DNA of 64,000 bases from Fulvia fulva (lineage: Eukaryota; Ascomycota; Dothideomycetes; Mycosphaerellales; Mycosphaerellaceae): the NCBI RefSeq assembly GCF_020509005.1, contig NC_063012.1:1984001-2048000 (forward strand), read 5' to 3'. Below are positions 8,476 through 19,016 of the stretch, piece by piece. The notes beneath the pieces were generated by a model. It was not told the DNA's origin, ran no database searches, and saw only the letters and a list, made by a program, of their open reading frames with translations. Made by a program: the position numbers and the translations under genes. Numbering within the stretch: the stretch's first letter is position 1; the number at the start of each line of letters is the position of its first letter.

Positions 8476-11400
8476 TCTAATAATAATGACTAGCGATATA
8501 ATACGTAACGTACTTTCTCTAATTTTGCCTTTCGCCTTTAAGTCGTCGATATACTTCTTTACGACTTCGAGCTCCTATAGGCTTATTAGATATAGTCGAG
8601 CGAAAGGCAGCTTAGCACCTAGGTCAAAGTCGATAGCGAGGTCGTCTCCTTAACGATAAGGAGGTAAGGTATTGTCTCCTATACGTAGAACGAAGGCCTT
8701 ACGTCGCGACTTGAATTTACGCGGAAGCGATATATCTAGGTCTACTTCGTCTTTACCTTTTATATATTATTAGAAGTCGAACGCTACTATAGCGCTAAGC
8801 TATATACTAACTTCTTCTATAGCCTCCTCCTTAGTTATAGGTAGCGCGTCGTTATTCTACTCCTAAATTAGGTAGCCTTCTTATAGTTATTAGCCCTCTT
8901 TAAGCCAATCTTCTAGACATTCTACGGCCTCCGTAGCACTTATAGACGAGATATTAATACCTGTGATTGCCGCTACGTCTGTCCGATCGGCACGCTATTA
9001 CTACCGAGCTTATTTTTCTAGTTAATAGCGTACTATCGTTAGTATTCTTTCGTAATAGTCTCTATAGTAAGACGTAAATATAACGGTGTTCGTCTAGTTC
9101 CCGAAGTCTAGTAGGTGCTTCTATACCTACGGTATACTAAGAATAAAGTTATACTTAATACCGGTAACAAAGTAGTTCAATTCTTCGACGTGACCGTTTA
9201 GGTCTAGAGTCGCTTTTACGTACTCCGTAGCTTCGTTCTTCTTAGACGGGTCTACTATACCGATTCTAAATAGAGTAGGTAGCTTTATCCTATTATAATC
9301 CTTTATAAACCTCGTGCTACAAAAGATCGACTATACGCCTAGATCTACTAGGCATCTAGTAGGCTTACCTTTAACGGTACCGTATATAATAAGATAATTA
9401 CTACGTAGCGGGATGTCGACTTTAATTACTCCGGCCTTTATAGTCTCGATATCTATAACCTTAGGCATGTCTACCTCCGAAGTCTACCGCTATAGTAGGT
9501 TAACCTTTTTGTTTCGTTACTAGGGTATTAGCGTAGGCTCTAACATCCTTAGCGGGCCTTTACCTAACGGATATATACTCGGTTCTCCTAACGTAAGGTA
9601 CTTATAGATATTCTTAGGAGGATCCTTACTAGGCGTAATGTTAGCTATAGTAATAATAGCTATACTCTAAACTATACGCCTTAGTCTAGAGTTACCCCGT
9701 TTCCCTATTATTAGGGTTCGAAGTCGATAAGGTTCTAGTCGACCGTAGTAGCTACGTTACCTCTAGTATTACCCTTACGGAACTAGAACTATTCGTAAGA
9801 TCGGTACTACTAGTTATAGTCCGGGCTCTTATATACGTAGTAGAACGTCTTATCCTTCTAGTATACCGCTTTATCCTTTGTAAGCTTACGATATATCAAG
9901 CTAGTACGCTTAGCGGCTACTATATTATACTACTAGTATACCTTCTCGTCTATACGCTCGCTACGCGGCTTACCTATAGGTCCTCGACCGCCGCCGCCGC
10001 CTCTAGTACTACCGGAGGAACCTAGTCGCGCGTTACCTTAGCTACCGGTCTAGCCTTCTCTACTTAGCTTCTTACCGGGTAGTTACTACTACTAGCGCGG
10101 TATATCGTCGAGGTCGATCTCGATATTACGGAGAGTATCTTCTATCTTAGTTAGGCTCCTAAACCGTATACCCGTAATCTTCGCGCGTAGACGTAGAAGA
10201 ATCTTCTCCTTAAGGTTCTCTATTAGTTCTTCGCGCCCGTCCTTAGTAGTATACTTCCTAAGGTAGTACGTATACTCGGAAAACTTCGTATAGAAGAGGT
10301 TAAACTTCTTACCCTACTTCTATTCGAGTTCGTAAAAGGCCTTACGGTAACGACGCTTCTCGAAGTAGTCGCTATACGATAAGTCGAGGATCTCGAGAGC
10401 CTTATTCTAATGCTTAATAGTAGGCTTATAAGGTCGGATATAGCCGAGAGCGTTCGTACCTACTAGGCCGTAGAATATAATATATAATTTAGTATCTAAT
10501 CGATTAGGTTCTATAAGTAGGTACTCGCTAACCTTCTTACGCTACTTAATATAGCTAACCTTATCTTCCTTTAGGTCGGCGTAGAAGACAGGTAGAACCT
10601 TAATAGGGTTCTTCTAAGATATATTAATAGACTTTATAGACTACGTACCTAGAGTTAGGGTAGGGGTAAAAGGACGCGCGTATAGATAAGGCGTATTATT
10701 AGCGTCGCCGAACCTACCGAGACCCCCTAACGTAAACTAGTATAGAGTCGATATGCGTATATTACGGATACTATCGTCGTAAGCGGTCTCGAAGTTATTA
10801 ATACCTATGAATTCGACTTCTTACCTACGCCCGCCTAGCGCGCTAGCCGTACGTTATAGTAGCGTAGTTCTAAGCCCTCGTAGTAGGACTTTCTCTATAT
10901 ACGTATTGACGCGAACACCTAGAGTGTTTCCTACGTCCTTCTTTTATGAATCTAGGAGGGCGCGTAGCTTAGAGGGCTAGCGAGCGAGTGTCGTTAGTCT
11001 CTCCGGTTATTACTATTACTTCTAAAGTGCTTCGAGCTCCTTAATACGCTACTTTAGACTCTCGACCAACCTACGCTAAGTGTTGTTATCCTCTTATAGG
11101 CTCTCGATTTCTGCTATAGTATCTTCCGTATCGCCGTCCTTAGTCTATACCTTAGCTTCTAGTTCTTAAATTCGCCTATCCTTTTCCTCGTTCTAAACGG
11201 TTAGACCTTTAATAATGCCCGCCGCTTCTTCCGAGTCCTCCTTTTCTTACTAAAGGGCTGCCTCGAGGTTGAATTTCTTACCCGTTAGGTTAATAACTCG
11301 GTCGCGAGAGTTCTTAAGTAAGGCCTTACTATAAGTATATATCTATATCCTAAAGTCGAGGACATTAAGCTAAGCTTTAGGTCTCTTCTTAACTAACGCC

Positions 11401-12030
11401 GCTAACTCTTCGTAGGTATATAGCTTAAATACTTATAGATCGTATCGGAACTAAGCGCCTTTACTATCTTCTATAGGATCTAGGGGCATAGTATATAATA
11501 GGTCGAGCGGCGCGTACTAACCTCCCTACCTATCTACTCTCGATGATGTATCCTATCCTCTATCTTATTAGTAAATACGCTTACGCCGGTCGTACTTAGT
11601 CTTAAGAGTCGTATACGTAATTTCCGTCTTCTACTATTAACCCGCCGTCGCTTATCGTATCTAGTAGGTCTAATCTTAGCTATCGACTACAGTCTGACTT
11701 CTATTATTCTATTAGGTCTACTACGGTTACGGTTCGTAATTACCGGTAGCTATAGTCGCGGCTGTCTCGAATCCTCGACGGTTCGGTAGATATTAATATT
11801 AATCCTACGTATCTCGACGAACTCCTACGAAAGTATCTATAACTAACTATATCGTATCCTCCTCTTCTATACACTTCCTACGTATATAGGACACCCGATT
11901 ATACTACTATAATCTGCCTCGAACTCGGGGTCTTATTTACTAACTCCTACTTAAGTGTCGTAAACTAGTCGGTAATGTCGCCGATAATACGCGTACTTAC
12001 TATAGAGGGATTTAGAGTAGTAGAACTTAA

Positions 12031-12226
12031 TAATACGGATCTAGGTTTCTCTCGGTAGGTAAAAGGGTGTCGTAGCTAAGTAATCGAATAAGTTCTACGC
12101 AGAAGAGAAGTTCTAGCTAAGGCGCGTATCGAAGATAAGCGCGACGTTTGCCGAGCCGAGGCGTTACGTTATATTTACGAAGTTACGTAACCTAAAGGCC
12201 GTAGGCCGTAGGGCTATACCGTAACA
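12031..12226 (-). repeat. 5' LTR of the gypsy element
   Basis: Direct repeat of 5693-5888, 196 bp, starting TGTTACGG on the minus strand. The internal region begins to its left. The primer-binding site next to it (about 12015-12030) is too altered for me to name the tRNA. Confidence 0.9.
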
Positions 12227-12231
12227 CTAGA

Positions 12232-12826
12232 AACGTATATAGGGGATAGAAGGTTATATAGAGCCCGACTTACTCTATATCTTAATATATACGTAAATAG
12301 TAGTACGTAAGCCTCGGCGATTATTAAAGAGTAGCTTAGCTATAACTAGTAAGGTCTAGTCGCTATCGAGTAAGAATTAGATAAGCTTACGGTCTTAAGT
12401 AGTTAAGTATAGCGACCGAGCGCTAGCTATACCGGAGTACGAGCTTACGAGTACGTAGGTAAGTCGTTAGCGAGGGAGTAAAGCTCTATACTAGCCCTTA
12501 ACTAGCCTTAGCGCCCGCTCTTATTAGTTAACTTTTAAGTTTTAGGGTTACGTAACCTACCGTACTATACCTATTAGCGAACTCGTAAATATATACTCGT
12601 CGCTAACGCCTATATCGTCGTATAATAAGCACTATACGTCGGGTAGCGGTAGCGTAGATTATACGCTACTTTATAGTCTAGAAGGGTTAGTAGAGAGCTC
12701 TACTCCGCTACGCTTACCTTTAGAAGTTTATAACCGCTAATAGTACATTTCAAGGACCGGTATAACGGTAAGGGTAGTAGATATACTAATTACTACGCTA
12801 GATAGCTATACCTTAGAATAGCCTAT
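12232..12826. other. RIP-degraded DNA without a recognised element
   Basis: About 600 bp rich in TA and CG and poor in CA and TG, with no open frame and no similarity that I can name in six frames. It lies between the gypsy 5' LTR and the pogo-type transposon and is probably older repeat DNA. Confidence 0.5.
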
Positions 12827-12898
12827 AAGGTACTTTACTACCGAGCGGGCTATACTACCGAGCGGGCCACTTTTACTAAGAACTATACTACTTCTATA
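12827..12898 (+). repeat. Left terminal inverted repeat of the pogo/Fot1-type element
   Basis: Reverse complement of 14064-14138. Apart from one base near the tip and a few at the inner end, every difference is CA to TA or TG to TA on this left copy. CCACACCACC on the right copy, for example, reads CTATACTACC here. Confidence 0.85.
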
Positions 12899-12939
12899 GA
12901 TATAGCTATATAACTACTATTATAGCGTATATTGTCTTT

Positions 12940-14020
12940 AAACGAGGCTAAACTAACCTTAGCTATCTAGGCTACGAAACGCGACGCGATAATTACGAAT
13001 AGACTTACTATAAAGGTATACGACGCGTCTCGAACTATACTAGAGTATCTATAAGGGAGCCGTTCTTAATATAGGGCAAATAACGAAGTTGTTAGACAGG
13101 CTATCTAAGAGGAGTACGAGGTACGGAAAGTTAATATATAAGCCGAGGTATACGGGCCGGCCCGTACCGAGTTACGTAACCGACTGCTATTCACTAGACG
13201 TCCGCCTAGGCCCGTAATAGTATCGATTGAATAGACGACCTCCTCGGAGTGACTACGAGCCTAATTCGAAGAAGCTTATAGAGCTAGAAGAGAGGGTAAT
13301 ACTTAAGTATATACTCGAGCTAGATCTTAGATGTTTCCCGCTATTAAAGGCTAGTATACGAGCAATAGCCGATTTATTACTATAAGAGAAGGGTCTTAAG
13401 CCCGCTAGTCTTAATTAGATAGACAGGTTTATTAGGCGGTATCGTAAGCTAAAGGTTCGTATAATATGTAGATACGATCGTTAGCGAGCCCTAATAGAAG
13501 ATCTAGACGTTATCGAGAAGTAGTTCTTACTTATACATAATATAAAGGAGAAGTATAGCATCCTTAAATAGGACACCTATAACTTCGACGAGATAGGGTT
13601 TATAATAGGTGTTATCACGTCTTAGAGCGTCGTTATAGGTTTAGAAAGGCGTAGTAGAAAGAGGAAGGTCGTTTAATAGGGCAATAGAGAGGGAGTAGAG
13701 AGATAGCGCATTAGATAGCTCTTATACGAAGCGAGATTAGTAAGCTACGCAAGTCTAACGAGGCCCTTATATAGCGGAAAGCACGAAAGCGTAAGTATAT
13801 TTAGTCTAGAGGGTCTCTAACCTTCAATAAGGCGTCGCAATTAATACCTCTAGAGGATACTAGGAGGTAGGAAGTAAGTAGAGAGTCGCTAGATAGTGTT
13901 CGGCTAGTACTAAGGCTACGACGCTATAAGCGATATAGCGAGTCGGGGTATAACGTATACACCTATCAAGTAGACTTACTAGATAGCGAAGAATCTAAAG
14001 AGGAATTGTCCTCCTCGTAA
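12940..14020 (+). pseudogene. pogo/Fot1 transposase remnant (HTH and first DDE Asp, catalytic middle deleted)
   Basis: The plus-strand translation, with many TAG/TAA stops, reads first a psq-type helix-turn-helix ('AIQATKRDAIITNRLTIKVY'). The second DNA-binding half follows ('YDRQRALIEDLDVIEK'), then 'KEKYSILK' and 'DTYNFDEIGFIIGVI', whose NFDE..GF holds the first catalytic Asp. After 'GNRE' the sequence passes within about 40 nt to a C-terminal tail of the type 'ISKLRKSNEALI.RKARKRK'. Family members have about 200-250 residues between these points, including the other two catalytic acids. It is therefore a deletion derivative as well as a RIP victim. Confidence 0.8.
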
Positions 14021-14063
14021 CAATTCTGTAGGATGTCGTCGTGTTAAGATACCGTCGCAATTA

Positions 14064-14138
14064 AAGTGGAAGTGGTACAGTTCTTGGCAAAAGTGGCCCG
14101 CTCGGTGGTGTGGCCCGCTCGGTGGTGAAGCACGTTAT
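14064..14138 (-). repeat. Right terminal inverted repeat of the pogo/Fot1-type element, not RIP-mutated
   Basis: It contains the tandem gtggcccgctcggtggt motif twice (about 14093-14126). It keeps its CA/TG dinucleotides and so serves as an unmutated reference for the left repeat. Confidence 0.85.
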
Positions 14139-14140
14139 AG

Positions 14141-14585
14141 CAAAAATCAAGGCTTTATCGAGCGAAGGCACTCGAAACGAAGTCGCCGTCGTCCCGGAGC
14201 TTACGGAGGGCTACGATAAGGCGGGTAAGTATAGGGGCTGCCGAGCGTTAATTATATACATTTGAATACTAATCGCGTCGCGCGACGTCTAGGTAAATGT
14301 AGATTGCGCCCGTGCTATATCTCCGCCTTAGCGACATAGATAGCAGCACTTTTGATTGGTCAAAACTAATCCTGCATACCGCTTGTAAGTGGCTACAATC
14401 TAGCGCTACTAGAAACTTGTTTCTCCGGCCCGTACGGTACGTTAGAATCACTGTTCACTCCGAGGCGCTCTAAGCCCTCGCTCGCTTAGTCTTTTGCTCG
14501 CAAAATGCTGTATATACACGAATAGCGCTCGGCGGTGCCTTCGCTCGTCTTTGAGGCAGGCCTCTGCCTCTCTTCAACATTTTTG
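14141..14585. mobile_element. Possible MITE-like segment with inverted ends
   Basis: A perfect 13-bp inverted repeat, CGAGCGAAGGCAC (14159-14171) and its complement (14535-14547), plus caaaaat/atttttg at the outer limits, frame about 445 bp. A GAGGCAG....CTGCCTC hairpin lies at 14553-14570. No coding potential was seen. It could be a small non-autonomous element or chance. Confidence 0.3.
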
Positions 14586-15522
14586 TAAGGTTAGCGACGG
14601 GAAGGTCAAAAAGAGATACTAGGTCTATAAAGATCAAGTTGCTAGCTAATTTGGTGAAGCAGGGTCCAAATCGTCCCGACCCTTATGTCCAAAAGAATAT
14701 CATACACAAGCGGTCGAATGTAAAGAGTGAGTTGTGGTGAGACTCCATGTTATCTGTGTGCAAACAATGCAGAGAGGTCGAGGATAGCATGATGGTAGGC
14801 GAGCTGCTTCATATATTGCTCAGTTACACCATTGGCCTCCGTCGCTACATATGCCTTGATCGCTTCAAGTGAGCAACATCAAACGGCGGACAAGGGCTCG
14901 CCCATTGCATGCATGGACATGAACATGGAATGGCTTTTGTCAAGTCGCATCCCCCACGCGAGCGGCCTCGTGGCTTGCCCCAAACAATGTTACCAAGACC
15001 TCCACCTTTGTTCTACACAAACGTGCTCCATCCCTACGCATCAACTGGCAGTTGTCCGGGTACATGGGAGCAAGTCGTCGGTGCAACATCGTCTCACAGG
15101 GTGCTTCGCCTCAGCCAAGAAGTGTTTCTGCCGCTCGTGCAGACGACATGCCGCGAACATCGAACGCGCCAGCCTTCGGACGACGCCCAAGAGATTGGCA
15201 TTCCTTGTGCTGTTCTTGGACCCAACATCCGTGTCTGCGAACGCATTCATCAATGGGTCGACCAGCTTCATCTGCAGCACCTTTGTCGTTTGCCTCTATC
15301 GGGGGCTGCGCCTTTCTGACCACATGGGCGCACCTAGCGACTGGAAGGCAGCCCTGTGTTCATTGAGGAAGGCTCGAAGTGTATGAGCTAACCCGCGATA
15401 CTGCGAGCCAGTCGGAAGGTAGGTAAGATCTATGCATCTCCCTAGTATTGTCCCTTGCAGCGATATCATCTCTGCGGCAGCAGCTACCTGGTACCTGACG
15501 GCGCAGACTCATCACCGCAAGC
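14586..15522. other. Intergenic DNA upstream of the MFS-type gene
   Basis: Ordinary base composition with no RIP signature. Several overlapping open frames on both strands lack an ATG start or any recognisable motif, so I do not support a gene. The last few hundred bases should hold the promoter of the transporter gene starting at 15523. Confidence 0.5.
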
Positions 15523-17586
15523 ATGGGCGGCTTACAGAAGGTGTCCCTCAAGGACACATGGAACCTGTTCCAGCCGGAAGAGAGGAGGAACATCGTCATC
15601 TACATTGCGGGCATTATGCTGTACAAGTTCGGGCTGGAGGCTTTCAACGGATCGATTGTTGCGCTCGCGACGAACAAATGGGATGCTGTTGAGGGTATTG
15701 CCAGGCCGTTCGAACGGCTTGGTCTTTTGACCGGTCTCAATCAGGCTTGCCAGTGTATTGGAAGCATCTTGATCGCTCCACTGATCAAGCGGTATCGTAA
15801 GTAGTTTGGACCACACCCAGACGATGCATGAACTGATATGTCGCATAGCTACCAAGAATGTCCTCTCGAGTGCTATCATCGTGTTTGGTCTCCTTACCGC
15901 CATCTTGCTCATCGTTGATGCAGCAACCGGTGGAAGTATCAAGCCTGCTACGTGGTCTACCATGTCATACACGTATTGCGTGAACATCAACTCATTCGAT
16001 TTCCCACTCATACTGACATGCGATAGGGGATGGAGCGACACTCACGAGAGAGACGACTTCGGATACTACGGTGACTGGAATGCCGATGGTCTCATCCCAG
16101 TCTACTGCATCACTGGAGTCGCGTACGGCATGGTCGAGCTCATCCGTCGAGTGATCCCAAGGGATATCGTTGGTGGCAACGTCCAGAAGCTGAGGCGTAT
16201 GGACTCCATCGTGCACATCTTCTACGAGATTGCAGGTACCGCCGGTGCTTTCTGCACTGCGCTTGGGCTCATCCCGTGAGTAAAGATAAGGTTGTGCGAT
16301 CAGGGCTGTATGACTGACTGTGTCAATAGATACTTCGGCAACAACATGAGTTTCATCATCACGCCCATCTGCTTCGCCTGCGCCGCTGTTGTCTGGTTCT
16401 TCATCAGCAAACTGCACTTCCATAAACCACAGGCGCTAGAGAGGTCGGAGAGGTCCATGGCAAGTTACTTGCGCAGCATCGGAAAGAGCATCTACCTCTT
16501 CGGTCTCTCCGCATACTCTGGTGTCCTGATCGTCTTCTCTAGCAGGAAATTCATCTGGCTCCTGCCTGGATACGCCATCGCACTCTACGGCCATCGTTAC
16601 CTCGAGAACGGTATCGCACCACTCATCGCCCGCCGCTACCTTGGCAACTCTGCCTTCTCGCAGATCATGGTCGGAGGCTCCAACTTCGGTGAACTTCTTG
16701 GCGCCTTGACTGTGTTCCTCTTCACCAATGTGGTCCACACACCAATGCCTTGGCTCCGACTGGACGCACTATGTCTGCTTATTGTATGGTATCTGGCCTT
16801 CTGGTACCCCCCGGAGAACGACGTTCGCCAGGCCTGGATCGTGGCGGCAACTTTCATTCCAATCTCGTTCGGGTAAGTATCCTGAATCGTACAAGGCATC
16901 GAGCGGTGTCTGAGACCATGATGTGAATGAAGCGCGTCGTGCAGCGCATATCTCACGCCGTACATCATGGCCTGAGACACCGCTACGTGGTTTTCGAGTA
17001 TGGCTAACACCCTTCTGTTTGTAGGTGGGCAGCCGGTGATGTGTCGCTCGCTGCTTATATTCAAGCCTCGTTGGCTCGCTTGGAGAGTAAGACGAAGGAT
17101 GTCAGTGCCCTCGGTGCTGTCATGTCCTTCCTCTACTGCACATACATTGTGCTCTATGCCATCCTCAACCCTATGCTAGGACGACACGTCGACAACGTCT
17201 ACCTGGCCTCGGGTGAGACCGACATCCACCCGGCGATCTACAACGTCGCTGGTGTGCAGTTCACTGTTCTGTGTATCATAATGTTATTGGCAACACTCAT
17301 CCCCAAGGTCAGTCCAAGCAACATACGCCCATTCCCGGGCCATATGCTAACAATCATCAAGGTTGCCATCAGCTTTAACCCACCTGCCCTCTACGGCGAA
17401 GCACTCGACAGCGACATCGACGGCCTCATCGACCGCGACTCTTCAGATATGGATGAGAAGAACGACCCCATCCGCAAGGGCAGCGTCACCGCAGGCCTTG
17501 AAGATGCCATTATGCCAGAAGAGCCAAGTCGTGCTACGGTCGTCAAGAAGACGTCGAAGATCAGCGAGCAGGCGTACAGATCTTAG
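15523..17586 (+). CDS. Fungal MFS-type membrane transporter
   Basis: A polytopic membrane protein of about 590 residues resembling an uncharacterised, widely conserved fungal major-facilitator family. Recognisable stretches are 'GLLTGLNQA', 'GMVELIRRVIPRDIVGGN', 'FYEIAGTAGAFCTALGLIP', 'MVGGSNFGELLGA' and 'WAAGDVSLAAYIQASLARLE'. Hydrophobic segments alternate with short loops, and the C-terminal tail is acidic and hydrophilic. The start ATG at 15523 gives 'MGGLQKVSLKDTW'. Introns: 15797-15848, probably 15973-16026 (54 nt, frame-neutral), 16276-16329, 16873-17024 (152 nt, with a strong hairpin) and 17308-17361 (54 nt, frame-neutral, GCTAAC branch site). The substrate is unknown; the family assignment comes from the overall pattern. 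Confidence 0.85.
16902..16984 (+). other. Long imperfect hairpin inside an intron
   Basis: Arms 16902-16924 and 16962-16984 are inverted repeats of 23 nt with three mismatches, separated by a 37-nt loop. They lie within the longest intron (16873-17024) of the MFS-type gene. No open frame is present. Role unknown. Confidence 0.6.
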
Positions 17587-17777
17587 ATACCCCATTTCGC
17601 ACGCCCAGCATGGCTGCAAGGGTGGCTTGCTGGGCGATGTCCTTTCGTCGATGATGTGTAATGAGAATGATGACCTCTTCGGTTGGAGAGATGCGGCACA
17701 TAATGGTCATGTAGCAAAATTTGCAATGTACAAAGATATGCTTCAAAGTATTCCCCGTTTCCATCATTTATCCTGAC

Positions 17778-18319
17778 CTATGGAATGTCACGCTGCTGTA
17801 TCTTTCCATATCCCTTGCTTTGCGGCGGAAGCACACCAAACAAAGCCACCGTCCTCCCAACAACTGCCGTGATCCTCACCGACATGGGCCACAATGTCGG
17901 CGAATACACATAACCAAGCAACTGTGGCAGCTTCCGATAGTCCTGCACCATGTCGACGAGCTGGCGCTTGACATTGTGGGCGGTGGCGAATGCATTGCCA
18001 AGAGACGTGATCTGCAACACATCAAGTGCTGGAAGAACGTGACGCTCGACATCTTGGTGGAAAGACTCGAGGTACGTGATGGCCTTTTCGGCGAATGCGA
18101 CGTCGCATTCGAGGGGTCGGAAGACTATGTTTTGGGTGGAGAGGGTAGGGACTATGTGGTGCATCGAGGTGAGTTTGGAGAGCCAGTGTGTGCCGAATGC
18201 GGTGGGTGTCATGAGCTGTGAGCGTGTCAGTATGGCTTGGTTCTGTTGGATAGAGATGAGTCCTTCCTTACTGGCCCAGAAGCTCGCGCACTAGGAGTAG
18301 TGGGCGCAGTGTGAGCCAT
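17778..18319 (-). CDS. Small protein of unknown function
   Basis: Two exons, 18319-18272 and 18215-17778, join across a 56-nt intron (18216-18271; donor GTAAGG, acceptor CACAG) to give about 160 residues starting 'MAHTAPTTPSARASGP'. I do not recognise a domain. The middle is amphipathic and helical looking ('AEKAITYLESFHQDVERHVL'), and the C-terminal half has a moderately hydrophobic stretch ('VRITAVVGRTVALFGVLP'). It is convergent with the MFS-type gene, the two stop codons lying 191 bp apart. The first exon frame was chosen because only that frame joins without a stop. Confidence 0.5.
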
Positions 18320-19016
18320 CTTAGGCGGAGGTCTTCTTCTGGCAGCAAGTCCATGACAGTGTCGCAAGAGGGATCTTATATACAATCAGCCTTTGTCCTC
18401 ACTCTGGGGATTGTCGAAGCATCCAGGCTCCACGATGTCGCTCCATGGCTGTGCAAAACTTATACACTATCAGCACCAAAATGAGGCTCAGCGCTCCTCA
18501 GATACATCCCATCCACCACATCACTAAGACATTCACATGCACCCCCCTGCACAACCCCAGACTAGCCTATATATTCAACACATCAAAGTCCTTCTTCATA
18601 ATCAAGTAAACACCTACTTTCCAGCCCTCTTTAGTCGATGTTACGATTGAGTCCTACGCCTTCGGGTACTTCTAGGCGCGGCTAGGTTCTAGAGAGTGAG
18701 GCATATGGTTAGAGTCATTGGTGTTTCTTTCCCAGCGACCAAAATTGGTCGGCGGTTTCTTTTTGTTGTTTTGATGGGGATGTGATATGATGTGGAGGGA
18801 GGTTGGGAGTTCGAAGCTCGTAGGGTGACTGATATGTGGTGGTGTTGAAACTTTTGGTCGGTGGAGAGGGGGTGGTGGGGTGGTGGATGTTGGGGAGCGG
18901 GATGCTGCCGTGGCTTCGTGTTAGCTGTTGTCGGCGATGGCCTGAACCTCACTTGCGACCTCACTGACCCAAACCTCACTTCGGCAGATTTTCATCTTCC
19001 CCATCTCTGTCAATCA
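18320..19016. other. Intergenic DNA with a short RIP-like patch
   Basis: No supported gene. The segment 18633-18700 has the TA/CG-rich, CA-poor look of RIP-altered DNA and may be a transposon fragment. The rest is pyrimidine/purine-biased low-complexity sequence. Confidence 0.4.

Larger units (their letters stand above)
5693..12226 (-). mobile_element. Ty3/gypsy LTR retrotransposon, RIP-inactivated, no integrase seen
   Basis: Two 196-bp LTRs bound a minus-oriented element with possible 5-bp target duplications (ctagg 5688-5692, ctaga 12227-12231). In reading order on the minus strand there is a gag core at about 10.7-10.1 kb ('FEKRRYRKAFYELE', 'KDGREELIENLKEKIL') and a decayed zinc knuckle at 9842-9804. 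An aspartic-protease region follows at about 9.36-9.1 kb ('RIKLPTLFRIGI', 'FILSIP'). RT lies at about 8660-8486 and 7618-7230 ('LRIYVDYR', 'ITIKNRYPIP'; the catalytic box reads YLNN), and RNase H at about 6730-6480 ('YDKELIAIVRAFKE'). Only about 590 bp separate RNase H from the polypurine tract, and no integrase motif was seen. Stops are abundant. A truncated LINE (7629-8475) lies inside the RT. Confidence 0.88.
12827..14138 (+). mobile_element. pogo/Fot1-type DNA transposon, internally deleted
   Basis: Terminal inverted repeats of about 72 bp (12827-12898 and 14064-14138), possibly bounded by TA dinucleotides, enclose a decayed plus-strand transposase. Each repeat contains a tandem pair of a GAGCGGGC-centred motif. 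The total length of about 1.3 kb is short for a Fot1-type element (usually near 1.9 kb). The left repeat and body are RIP-mutated, while the last about 90 bp, including the right repeat, are not. Confidence 0.85.

Noticed and set aside
8453..8653. Plus-strand 66-codon ORF
   Set aside because: It straddles the LINE/gypsy junction and is antisense to the gypsy RT N-terminus; its openness is a by-product of RIP-altered composition.
5688..12231. Gypsy element inserted into the same degraded LINE found at 1-610
   Set aside because: Sequence beyond 12231 does not continue the LINE RT; the flanking ctagg/ctaga match is only 4 of 5 bases, so the pre-insertion locus is left open.
14832..15386. Plus-strand ORF of 184 codons and overlapping frames
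   Set aside because: No ATG at the start, no recognisable domain, and several equally open frames on both strands.
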